Notes under the pieces: model-generated
What the model was told of the DNA's origin: nothing
Databases searched by the model: none
Seen by the model: only the letters and a program-made list of their open reading frames with translations
Source: Syncephalis fuscata
Lineage: Eukaryota; Zoopagomycota; Zoopagomycetes; Zoopagales; Piptocephalidaceae
Assembly (NCBI GenBank): GCA_025786725.1
Contig: JAHLTZ010000089.1
Coordinates: 1-29,897 of the forward strand
Direction: 5' to 3'
DNA length: 29,897 nt
Made by a program: the position numbers and the translations under genes
Shown: in pieces, positions 1 to 9,761 of the stretch
Position numbering within the stretch: position 1 is the stretch's first letter
Layout: each line of letters starts with the position of its first letter

Positions 1-381
1 AAAATAGAAAATACTGTTTTATTAAACAGCTAAGGCAACCAATCTTTATGTTTAAATGCTACAGCCTGCTAATGGCTAATCAGTTGAAATTAGCGTTTTA
101 TAGGTGTTTACAATGTTTGTTAAAGTTGATGAGTTTATATTGCCAAGACAGCTACTAGCGCGTTTTTAGTATAATCAGTGGCCTTGCGTAAAGATAAAAT
201 TAATTTGGATAAAGATTTATCCAAAAGTAAAGGTCCTTCATAACTACCAAGATCTGGCTGCAATATATCTTTGAACGTGTATCTTAATTTTTGATATTCC
301 TTAAATAAGATGTGGATTTTTATTAATAGATACGAGTACGGAATCTAGTGTAATAAAAAAATTCTTGTTTTAAAACCATTT
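1..381. other. AT-rich non-coding stretch at the window edge
   Basis: I see no convincing coding region, RNA gene or repeat here. It lies 3' of the small minus-strand reading frame at 382-669 and probably holds that gene's 3' region. Confidence 0.5.
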
Positions 382-669
382 TTAATTGTTGATAGTGTTT
401 TTAGCTGAGGCTTCGATGCTTGATTTTGCCAAGAAGCGACGAGAGAGGCGAGCACAGTTCAAACAAATGTGTTGCAATCTATCTTTTGATAAAACTTCAC
501 GTGTCTCTATAGGTGGTAGAGAAGTAAATTTTGCAATGGTGCAGAGTCCTAAATCTTGAACTAGCTCATTTGCTGCTATTGGACTTGCCATGGCGTTGAA
601 TAAAGGTAGTAATAATTGGAAAGTCAGATGACCAGTAAATAATTTAACTAAATAATAACTAATGATCAT
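382..669 (-). CDS. Possible small secreted protein, 95 aa, family not recognised
   Basis: This is an uninterrupted 95-codon frame. The first ~33 residues are hydrophobic (MIISYYLVKLF... LLLPLFNAMASPIAA), resembling a signal peptide with small residues near a possible cleavage site. The rest is a balanced, polar sequence with three cysteines (LGLC and HICLNC) and a basic tail, unlike random translation of AT-rich DNA. An internal Met (MASPIAANEL) is an alternative start; it would remove the hydrophobic part and give a cytosolic protein. No domain is recognised and no neighbour suggests a function. It could also be a chance open frame or one exon of a larger gene. Confidence 0.35.
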   Translation of the reverse strand: MIISYYLVKLFTGHLTFQLLLPLFNAMASPIAANELVQDLGLCTIAKFTSLPPIETREVLSKDRLQHICLNCARLSRRFLAKSSIEASAKNTINN

Positions 670-1408
670 GTTGGGTTGATAGATGCCAAGTCAGCCAATG
701 TTTCAAAAATAAATAACTAAGCATATTGTTTGAATAGCGGTTTAGAAATGCTAACAATGACTTGGGAGACAAGGATAACAAAGAAACAATCAAAATACCT
801 AGAAAAGCTAAGAGCAGACTGTGTTTTATTGTCTAAAGCAACGTATGCGTATGTATTATCCGCAAACGTTTCAAATTTTATGCAGAAACTACAAATTTGT
901 TTAAACTTTCTGATTGTCTTTGACTATTTGCCTTATCAGTAGCAATCCACCGCACAAGTGTAAGCAATTCTAGAAATCTTTTATAACAATATCATTTGGG
1001 TATATAAATAAGCTATACAAATTGCTGAATATACTATATCGTGTTTAGTACACGATAGAATACTGCATTCAATACTTATTGAGTCATCTGAATTGATTGG
1101 TCAAGTATTTGCTAATTCAGCTTTTAATATCAGCTTTAAAAACAAGATAAAAATAAATAAATAAATAATCATTAGGCGACTAATAAAGTAACAATATCTT
1201 GCCTAAGTGGTTATCAATTATTAGGAACATTTAGACTATTCTTGTTTAATGTACTATTGGATAGCAAAACAATTATTCATTTTACTTGTACCTTTAAAAG
1301 ACTAATATTAAACATTTGATAATTATTTATTTGTATGATTATGTATATTGTTTAGCTAAAAGACAATCGTGTTTTGTTGCTATTTTCAATAGTTTATAAG
1401 CCTTGCTA
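670..1408. other. AT-rich intergenic region
   Basis: This separates the 382-669 frame from the pseudokinase gene, both on the minus strand. A short plus-strand frame at about 748-942 is the only open stretch. It has no recognisable domain and I do not call it. Short AT repeats such as the AAATA run near 1150-1165 are ordinary for this DNA. Confidence 0.5.
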
Positions 1409-2587
1409 TTAGTATATGATTGTTGAATAATCACCAATCTCTTTAAACAGTCTTTCAAAACCACCACTAGAACCAGCTGTATCTTCGGGAACCTTTCTCC
1501 AAGCAACGTTTTTTTCTACATATTGATTCATCAATGTATTTAGATATAAATAATTAATCATGTTTTCCGGACTGCTGCTGAATTTCAATGTTTTTGGATC
1601 ATAAACCTTGGTAAAATATTCATTGATGATCTTTCCAGAACCGTCGTCATTAAATGGTATTTTACCAATAAGTATGAAATATAAAGACACACCAATTGTC
1701 CATGCATCAAGCATACGAACATCGGAGTTTCCACTAGAGTACTCGGGTGCACGGTAGTTGAAGGCACCTCCCAACGGCATTTTCTTTGGGTCGGACAAAA
1801 AGTACACAGAGTATTCAAGGTTGGCCAGAATTGCTCTTGGTTTACTCTTTGGATCAACATGATAAATCAAAATATCTGAAAAGTATCAATTAATACGACG
1901 TAAACTAAAATCAATCGGCAACTTACTGTCTAGATTTATATTTCCGTGCGTCATTTTGCGATTATGAAGAAACGACGTGGCTGTTTGACAAGTATTAGTA
2001 TATACTAGTTTATACAATTCAAATCACTAATTACTTACCAGTTACCACTTGTAAAAATATTTGCTTAATATATTCAGTTTTTTTTACTGCTTCAAGCTTA
2101 TTCACATAGACACTTAAAGGAATTAATTTTTTTGCCGAAGCCAGAATGGTGCAGTACATGCCGTTGCCTACGTCAACACTATCATATCGCGGTAGGAACA
2201 TTTGATTGAATACGCTCATGTGATGCTCGTTATTTCCAGCAATACTATATATATTCTGTCAAATAGGTTAGCTCTCATATGCAATATTTTAATGACGACA
2301 CTTACTTTGTATGCATTATTTTCATTTATGTAATCTGCCTTCTTGTCGGTACACTTGACGGATACGGGCCGTGTTTCTACTTTTTCATTAATTCTTACTG
2401 GTAACTCTTTTTCTAACCAAACGATGCCGGTCGTTTTGGCAATATTTAGCGATTCCAAGTAGATTTTTTTTAAATCAGGCAAAAATCCTTCATTATTATT
2501 TCGTCTAATGACTGATCCAAACGAGCCATTTATCAAGAGCGCAGTAGCGGATGCGGTAATAAATTGAATAGTAAGTAGTCGTACCAT
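1409..2587 (-). CDS. Secreted or ER-luminal pseudokinase-like protein, 339 aa, four exons
   Basis: Exons by inspection: 2587-2306, 2255-2039, 1980-1927 and 1875-1409. The three introns are 50-58 nt with GT-AG ends, and the frame is kept throughout. The start at 2587 gives an N-terminal MVRLLTIQFITASATALLI segment, a probable signal peptide; a Met 17 codons upstream is possible. A kinase fold follows: VSVK with Lys78 as the likely beta3 lysine, a catalytic-loop segment MTHGNINLDNILI (H178-G179-N180), an activation-segment start NLE (203-205) in place of DFG, and YRAPE (225-229) followed by DAWTIGVSLYFILIGKIPF, typical of helix F. Both catalytic aspartates (HRD and DFG) are replaced by Asn, so phosphotransfer is unlikely by family knowledge. 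A binding or decoy role is inference. Possible 5' UTR intron donor near 2705. Confidence 0.8.
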
Positions 2588-4402
2588 TTTGATGAAGTAG
2601 AAGATGATTGTCGGAATATCGAGTTGGCAGTTGTACAAATTTTGCAGCTATTTATTGTTAAAGTATTTGGTGACAAGCTATAGACAGTTAACCTGTCACC
2701 TCTTACCAGTGCCCCCAATTATGTAAATGTAGCTTGTACAGAAACGTGGTTCTACGCCATCGTATAGACTGCTATAATGCTAAATTAGTGTTTTTCAAAC
2801 ACAGTTCACTCGAGTTGCCATATGCATGTGAAACTACCAGCATATAATGCAATTCTTCTTATAGAAGTGGAGTATTGCATTGGAAAAGACCGTGTAATTC
2901 TACTTAACAGCGTAAAGTAAACAAAAAAGCATATTCGTGCATTTCACACTCTTAGAATATTGCCTGGTTTAGAAAAGTAATTTTATGCTGAGAAACTGAT
3001 GTACATACAGTAGATGGTTGGTTTAATTATGTACAGTCGAGGCCTGTTAGTATGAATGATGGCTAGCAGCTGGCAGGTCGCTTCTTGGTACTGTTGCTGT
3101 TTCATAATGACACGTTTCGCAAGATAATAGCAAGTTATTTACCGCAAGCTAGTTGGCTACTGCTAGACCCTTGCGACATTCGGATGTGTGGGGTTGCTTC
3201 CCCATAGAAAAACAAGTTTTCCCCGCCTTTTGTTTTACCATGCCATTCTATATTTTCAGTATATTCCTGAATGATCAGAGTAACTGCATGTGAGATACAT
3301 TTATAGATGAGCATGTGCTATTATTTTTATGAAACAACGCAATTAAACTACTTATGACTCTTCACTGCTATGTATTAATCCAAGCGATGTACTATTGCAA
3401 TAGAAGCTTGTTATTGTATCAATAAACTGGTTTGTATACTACTAATTACAGCAAAAAAGGTTTTGGTATACCACTGCTAGTTACTGCGTGCATTATTAAC
3501 TTCATTGCCACATTTACCATTACATTTAATACATTTTAAGAGAAAATAGCTAATAAAATATTGCTATACGCATTTTAGTGTATTTCGGTTTATCTAATCT
3601 TTCCTATCATTTATTAGCGTATAAACGCTATCAATACTGTATAATCATATAAACAATGATTGATTTACAAACAAACAACTGATTACCACGTGCCAACAAG
3701 CAGTGTCAAGGAATACATTTATTGAATGATTGGCGATAGCAATGCATGTTTTATCTTTTAAAATTATGACTGATTAATTTATTTATAGCTTCGTGCCACC
3801 GTTCTTCTCCGAGCCGATTTGCATATGCCAAATATCAATATTACTAATAATTGCAAGTGCTTTGATCCAAATCATGTACTAACATTTTACATTTATTTAT
3901 TTATCCTACTCAAACTATTGCTATAAACATTGTAATAGACGTAAGCTAGAAATGATTTTTTATAAATACTTAAAGCATACCCAGCTAATTATTATAAAAT
4001 TTATCGTAAGTAATCAACATTTACATTTATTACCTTTAAATTGTAAGAATAATCATACCAATGTACTGATTAAAATAAACCCAATTAGTAATATCAATCG
4101 CTGAAAATGTTAGCGAGTTCAATTCAAATGATCAATATGTGTTTTTATGTTATAAAACAGCTTAACGAATACATTTATGATTATCTATTCAATCTTGAAC
4201 TAGTTATCTGTTTAAATCGATGGCCAAGGCAGGATGCATAAAAGTTACAATGCTTTCTTTTAACGAAGACAGTGTTACACTCACCGTGTAATCACTTGGT
4301 TTAATGCGGAAATACCACCACGTGTTGGCCTTAACGCAATATCAAATTCATTCTGTTCGCCGTTTTTTATTGCTGTTGTTTTGGTACTAGTACCAGTTTA
4401 TT
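2588..4402. other. 1.8-kb intergenic region between divergent genes
   Basis: This lies between the pseudokinase (-) and the F-box gene (+), so it should hold both promoters. About 3030-3240 is less AT-rich than its surroundings and has a GGGG-TTGCTT-CCCC inverted repeat near 3190-3205. A short open stretch beginning with ATG at 3952 and ending at a GTAAGT donor (4006) could be a first exon, but I found no continuation. No RNA gene or mobile element is recognised. Confidence 0.45.
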
Positions 4403-6280
4403 ATGAAAAAGCAAGCCGTGTCAAAATTACGGTCAACTTCTGAGAAAAGTGAATACAGAGGATTGGGTCGATTGTTCCGTCGACAAAAATCGGCTACTGA
4501 TATAGCCACAAAAGCTGGCCATAAGGCCTCTAAATTTATAAAGCTACCCGTTGAGCTGCTATTACAAGTGGCCAAGTATGCTGACCAAGAAAGCTTACTG
4601 CGACTTATTCTCACATGTCGCCTAGTCTACTGGCAATTGACGAACATCTACGACTGGAAACAGCGCTATGCTATCGACTATCCCATCAGCAACCGACGAG
4701 AACTAACTTGGCTGCGCCAACATGCCCGTCGTTTAATGACACCTGGCTTGTCGAAACAACCGTTAAAGACATCTGCCGAATGGTTTTCCGCCTATTGTAG
4801 ACGGCGTACGACAGAAGAAAACATGCTTCATAACCGATGTGTTGAATATTCCTTCTCGCTACCCACTGCTTTGTCGGTAGGGGGGAAAGGACTTCGCAGT
4901 GTGGGGAAAAGTAGCTACAGTGTGAGGAAAGGTAACGACAGTGTGTGGACAGTAATGGCGGCCGATGCACGGCGTACGGTCTTTTACCAGCGTATCAGTC
5001 ATCGAATATTTGTTGTACGTGCCGATATTCCCAATAGCGATCATTCAGATGCACAATCACAATCACTAATGGCGAAACGGCGGTGTTGGGAATTAAAATG
5101 GCCCATCGAGCCACAGCTCGTCAATATCATGGCAATGGATGACACTTTTCTTGTGGCAGAGTGTCGGTCACGTTATAAAAAAACATCATTTCTATGCATT
5201 TGGTCCCACCGAGGCTCGTTTGTGGTGTCTAATCCCAATACATCAATAAATCTTGTTGTAGTACACGGCTGCTGGCTGCTGGCACAGTTGCCTGATATGA
5301 ACGGCTCAATTTATGGATGGAGTCGCTTTCAAGTGTATAATCTTATTACAAGACGATGGTGTTCCGGGGCGATTGTTCTACGTCGATATCAACGACCATG
5401 TCTTCTTGACATTGATGAGCAAACGGCGTACGTACACGTTTGCTTTACGCGAAGCAGCGACACAACCGTGCAATGGCAACTATGGGAATTCAGCGTATAT
5501 CATCCAGCTCGCTGTATTAACACAGGTGAATTTCCTCGGCCTTTACTTGAAATGCAAATTTTGGAAACCGAAAGTTATAGTGACAGCGAAGAATTGCGCA
5601 GACCCGAGTCAATCACAGAGGGTATACGCTACTGCTATAGTGAATCATATGATACAAACTCTATTATCTACGACATTGCAATATATGCAGTTAAGTCATA
5701 TCACATTATAGCGCTACAGCATATTAGCCGAGTGCCTCGGGACAACAAAGAATCTGTTCGCTGGCAATTATGCGTGCCTGGCCATGTTGATCTTGTGGGA
5801 ACACTTAAATCATCCAAATTATTACTACTCCATTGTCGCGAACATTTCAAATTGTTATCGATGAAGGATGGATCGCTTGTTTATTCTTATGCACTTAGTC
5901 ATGCAAATTACACTGCTCCTGTACTTGGCAATGCCTGCGCGCTATTTTATCAATCTGGCAATCCTCACCAGCTGTACAATGCCATGACTAGCAAGAAATG
6001 CCTACCGTGGACAACAGAAGATGGTGGCCAAATTGCATTGTATGGATGGCGACAACTGTCGGTAACACATCTTGTTGCCAAACGAGGAATTCAACCAGTA
6101 ATTCTTGATTACTTGCCTATAGATAAACAAGGGCACTGCCTATCAACTAATTTATATCCGTACGCGCACAAACAGTCCAATGATATTGCAAATCTATTAC
6201 CGCTTCGCGTCAAGGATTACATTACAACATTTACCGCATGGAAAAATAGTGCAATTACAGATAATAAAAACAGAAAGTAA
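4403..6280 (+). CDS. F-box protein, 625 aa, single exon
   Basis: One uninterrupted frame. Residues 46-92 (IKLPVELLLQVAKYADQ, then SLLRLILTCRLVYWQL and DWKQRY) match the F-box consensus, the Skp1-binding part of SCF ubiquitin ligases. The N-terminus is basic and rich in Ser/Lys. The remaining ~500 residues are beta-rich with scattered Trp and short hydrophobic strands, compatible with a divergent beta-propeller, but I see no clear WD or Kelch repeats. By family knowledge this part would bind the substrate; the target is unknown. Residues ~159-182 carry a short seven-residue tandem repeat (DNA 4877-4948). The gene is intronless, whereas most other genes here have introns. The start is the first ATG of the frame and lies close before the coding-like sequence. 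Confidence 0.85.
   Translation: MKKQAVSKLRSTSEKSEYRGLGRLFRRQKSATDIATKAGHKASKFIKLPVELLLQVAKYADQESLLRLILTCRLVYWQLTNIYDWKQRYAIDYPISNRRELTWLRQHARRLMTPGLSKQPLKTSAEWFSAYCRRRTTEENMLHNRCVEYSFSLPTALSVGGKGLRSVGKSSYSVRKGNDSVWTVMAADARRTVFYQRISHRIFVVRADIPNSDHSDAQSQSLMAKRRCWELKWPIEPQLVNIMAMDDTFLVAECRSRYKKTSFLCIWSHRGSFVVSNPNTSINLVVVHGCWLLAQLPDMNGSIYGWSRFQVYNLITRRWCSGAIVLRRYQRPCLLDIDEQTAYVHVCFTRSSDTTVQWQLWEFSVYHPARCINTGEFPRPLLEMQILETESYSDSEELRRPESITEGIRYCYSESYDTNSIIYDIAIYAVKSYHIIALQHISRVPRDNKESVRWQLCVPGHVDLVGTLKSSKLLLLHCREHFKLLSMKDGSLVYSYALSHANYTAPVLGNACALFYQSGNPHQLYNAMTSKKCLPWTTEDGGQIALYGWRQLSVTHLVAKRGIQPVILDYLPIDKQGHCLSTNLYPYAHKQSNDIANLLPLRVKDYITTFTAWKNSAITDNKNRK
4877..4948 (+). repeat. 21-bp tandem repeat, ~3.4 copies, inside the F-box gene
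   Basis: The units begin at 4877, 4898 and 4919, and a partial copy begins at 4940. Each resembles AGTGTGGGGAAAAGTAGCTAC. The period is a multiple of three, so the protein carries a seven-residue repeat of the type S-V-(G/R)-K-(G/S)-x-x. The copies differ at several positions, so it is not a fresh expansion. Confidence 0.75.
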
Positions 6281-6921
6281 GCATATTTTGTATGGTTGTG
6301 CTTTTGGCATCTCATTACTTTTGTTAATTACATAATATTCATGTAACATCTACTATAAATAATAATAATTCTGGATTTCTATCAAACCACGCTTGCGTTA
6401 TTTTTAATTTAAACTAAATAGCTTTAAATATAAACTTATTAGTATATAAAAACATAATTTATAGTCTTTGCTTTATTATTTAAAGTCTATGGCAATACAT
6501 TATTTCAGTATAAATGCTTAGGACTTAATGTGATATACGTACCAAGGCGCCTTTACAAAGTCAATGACTACATGCATAATGCGTGTGATTCACCGTTGAA
6601 TTATGTCATAGCTTTGCAGTACGAAAATACGAGTCAATCGTAATCTAGACTTGCCCCAAAACTATGCTGTGTTTAAGATACATCAATCATTATTACGCCA
6701 CATAAATACACGCCTTTGGAATTTGCAGTTTTGCACGTTCAAGCAAATGGCACTATGCTTTAAATACTGCGTAATAAACACACGTTAGATCAAAATATGT
6801 ATTCATTTTGTTAAATTGGCTGTCTTTTTATCTTGCTTGACTACTTTGCTTCCTTTACATGTTTGATTAAACCTCTACTATCAACATAAAACATTCTACT
6901 TTGATTGTCTATATTTCCTGC
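6281..6921. other. Intergenic region upstream of the microexon locus
   Basis: AT-rich, no long reading frame. From about 6790 to 6931 there is a pyrimidine-rich stretch with no AG dinucleotide, as expected just upstream of a 3' splice site or inside a promoter or first intron. A mini-frame starting at ATG 6747 and ending at a GTAATA donor (6771) is a weak candidate for the first exon of the microexon gene. Confidence 0.4.
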
Positions 6922-9308
6922 ATGGTAATAAGTATTGCCATGATTTCGGTGGAAGCAGGCTCAACTCCACAGCCTCAAAGTATGGGAAACCATCTTACAT
7001 TGTACAGAAATTAAAACTGCGTTATTATAACAAAATTACGATTAGCCGACTGGAGTAAGTTTCAAAATTAAATGCCTACTATTCACAACGTATTTAATAA
7101 ATTCGCAATAATACCTTTAGGTACATTACTTTCAATAAAACAAATTATACTAAATAAGCCTGATGCTGATTTATTACATCTAAACATAATTTTGATAAAC
7201 TACATTTATAGGTTTTGGTATGTCGAGAAGCATGCACCACACAACTCGGCTAAATTCTGTTTTTTAATAGGTGGTAATTAGCATACTTTAAAAACTGCAC
7301 TTATGTTGGCCTAATTCACATCTTTTTACCATTGTTATTCAACTACACCAATTGACTTCACTAATATTACTAAATAGTAAGTTGTACACTAGATATTTAT
7401 ATAAATGTAATGTTACTTGGAATGCTAACCAATAACGGTTTTAGTTCATAATTGGTCTATTTATTAAATGGCAAGCTATTTTAATATACAAATAATTATA
7501 AATAAATATGTTGGGAAATTAACTGCAATATTTTTTGATATTGGCGTTGACAAACCAGCATTTATAGGCTTATATAAACCATATATTATGCTTAACTTTA
7601 TTACAATATCTATGTTAAATATTAAATCTGCTGTTTTCTACTTACTGATTCTAATGAATCAATTTATAGGAAGTATGTCGTAGCTGAGTTTTACTGTCCG
7701 TTCAAACTGACCTGTGGCTAATTTTGTATTAATCAACATTTATAGGAGGTAGGTTGCACATCAACATACACAGTTGATTCGTCAGTTTTAACATGCTAAT
7801 TATGCGCTTTTTAACCTTATGCCTTAGCTCCAAGTGAGCTGGTTATTTAAATAATAAGATATAAGCTGATCCAAACGTTGATTATCAATAATGGTAGATG
7901 GAAGTAAGTTGCGGTCTAAAACTATGACATGAAAACAAGCTGTCATTGACCATGCATTATTGTCTATGCATCATGTATAATGAATTGGTATTGTAGAACG
8001 TAATAAATTATTTTGTATTTTGTTTTAAAAAGCTAATCGTTATTTAATGGTTCATATGTTATCAATAGCACCATTTATGTTAAGTTTTGAATTACTGTGG
8101 ATAACCTTTTTAGACATAATACTAATCTTATAATGCTGCCACTCTTGCGCTGTTCTGTTTATAAATAACATAGCAAATGGCAAGTTGTAAATCTAAACGT
8201 GCATTGCTAAATTTATTGTGTAATAATATTAATGTTTAACTCAAACTAAATCAAATAGATAGTAAGCTAAATATAAATATTCATTGCAATTTTTTAAACT
8301 AATACTAACTGTGCTTATCTGATACTACTTCTTACTATATTGTATGACAACAAATGGTGAGTTGCCAATTTTTATTATTGTGCTTAAATTACACTAGTTT
8401 GCCATTATTGATTTTAATACTGATTTAATAACAATATGTTATTAGGTCTAGGTAGGCTGTGTAATCAAATAATAACTGCGTGGTGGTTATTATCAAGTTA
8501 TAACTAATCGGCATTTTTGGCATTTTATTGCCATACTCAATAATAGGAAGTAAGTTTTAGACTACAATATATTTAATTGTAACTGGTAGCAACCAATCAA
8601 TCAATTGTTTACGCAAATAATATTAACATTAACAGGAGGTAGGCTGCAAATAACCTACTCGTGTATATAATGATTTTATTAAACAATGTAAACCACTTGT
8701 TGTCAAATAAACGACACGTTCAACATTTGGTTATTAATAGCTCCAGGCAAAGCACAAATGTGCGTATTAACATATTAGCAATCGTATTTATACTATACCT
8801 TAACGCAATGTTAACAGGCGGAAGTAAGTTATATATATATATGAACTGATTTAGCACAATTATTTGTTAACTTTTAGCTACTTTCTTAACTTAATACATC
8901 AACTTTAATAGCAAGACGTAAGGCAATTATTGAATTATTGTATTCTAAACAATCAATTTTAAAATTAATCATTTTACGTTGATTGTTGCTATCTCAATGA
9001 TTAATTAACGAAATAATCAAAACAGGCTAGTGTAAGTTTTAGAATCCAATAGTCATTTATTGCCCTGTATGAATTATACTGTTTGTGCAATTTTTGTTAA
9101 AACTATACCTGATACATCAATGCTGACCAAATGTAAGTTGTGAATTTTTAATACGATATTTAAGCAAGAATATATTTCAATCCAACGCGATCTTTACTGT
9201 GTTTAGGATTTTCGCCATAAAGAAGTGAAGAGAACCAATATTGATACAAGTTTGTTCCACTGTCACAAAACATTCAGCAATGGTTCCATCAATAGTCGGA
9301 TTCACTAA
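6922..9308 (+). CDS. Candidate microexon gene: at least 17 exons of 3, 6 or 9 nt
   Basis: Seventeen short segments each follow an AG acceptor and precede a GTAAGT/GTAGGT/GTGAGC-like or GC donor: 7046-7054, 7212-7217, 7271-7273, 7670-7672, 7746-7748, 7828-7833, 7898-7903, 7997-7999, 8174-8179, 8259-8261, 8446-8451, 8547-8549, 8636-8638, 8741-8746, 8818-8823, 8912-8917 and 9026-9031. All lengths are multiples of three (84 nt in total). The possible 5' exon is 6922-6979 (MVISIAMISVEA, hydrophobic) or only 6959-6979; the terminal exon starts at 9207. Read in phase 0, the chain gives a helical Glu/Gln-rich peptide (VEELQMEN, EELQAEQDAS) leading into a 33-codon final frame, but exon 8446 (GTCTAG) would put in a stop. 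Phase 1 avoids that stop and ends inside 9026-9031. The start, phase and coding status are therefore unresolved. The function is unknown. Confidence 0.5.
7670..7903 (+). repeat. Microexon block A: GAA, GAG, CTCCAA, ATGGAA
   Basis: Four successive candidate microexons at 7670-7672, 7746-7748, 7828-7833 and 7898-7903. They match block B (8547-8823) in order and length and in 15 of 18 exon bases. The donor after GAG is also kept (GTAGGTTGCA here, GTAGGCTGCA in B). The introns between them do not align by eye. Confidence 0.6.
8547..8823 (+). repeat. Microexon block B: GAA, GAG, CTCCAG, GCGGAA
   Basis: This is the second copy of the four-exon series, at 8547-8549, 8636-8638, 8741-8746 and 8818-8823. 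In phase 0 the copies encode E-E-L-Q-M-E (A) and E-E-L-Q-A-E (B), with CAA/CAG a synonymous difference. The third exon is followed by a GC donor (GCAAAG), where block A has GTGAGC. Confidence 0.6.
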
Positions 9309-9761
9309 TGTATTCGTGTGCAAACTTCATGTTTCAATTTTTAGTATGCTTTACTCGAGATTCAGCCTACAGTGATATTTAGCAAGTTGTTCAGCATCTG
9401 ATCCTGCTTATTAATCAGCAAGCATGGTATCAAATAAACACGCTTTATTATTGTAATCACTTTTATCTTATTGTTTTTGACTTTTGTCGGCTCCAAAGCA
9501 TCTGTTTTTTATCTTAAAAAAATGTTTTAGCATTTGCTATAAATCTAAATTATTTGATAGCTAATTTTTCAACTACTTTCCAGAGAATTTTTTTTAAAGT
9601 TTACATAAAATGCTTTAATTATAAACAGAGTAACAATGTAAAACACTAACTGCAAACTAATTGCTTTGAAACTTAGCATGTAAAACTAGCAAAGATTAAC
9701 ATCGCACTGATAAATGGGAACAAATAAAAATAAATTAATAGTATGTTGAAAATGTAGCGTA
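9309..9761. other. AT-rich region between convergent genes
   Basis: This lies between the 3' end of the microexon locus (+) and the stop codon of the polysaccharide deacetylase gene (-). It presumably holds both 3' untranslated regions. I see no coding sequence or structured RNA in it. Confidence 0.5.

Noticed and set aside
748-942. 65-codon plus-strand frame
   Set aside because: No recognisable domain, signal peptide or splice context. The length is not unusual for open frames in this DNA.
3985-4005. 21-nt AG-to-GTAAGT segment as another microexon upstream of the F-box gene
   Set aside because: It is isolated. No neighbouring acceptor/donor pairs with multiple-of-three spacing occur around it, unlike the array at 7-9 kb.
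6747-6770. ATG mini-frame ending at a GTAATA donor as first exon of the microexon gene
   Set aside because: Its phase would fit the phase-0 chain, but eight codons with no further support, and a 188-nt intron to 6959, are too weak to call.
7046-8261. Phase 2 reading of the microexon chain
   Set aside because: Joining CAAATG (8174-8179) to ATA (8259-8261) gives TGA early in this phase, and the terminal exon also stops after a few codons.
7046-9206. Regularly spaced short repeats as a CRISPR array or tandem satellite
   Set aside because: Only a few bases around GTAAGT recur, the spacing varies widely, and the intervening sequences and their lengths differ. The splice-site logic (AG before, multiple-of-three insert) explains the pattern better.
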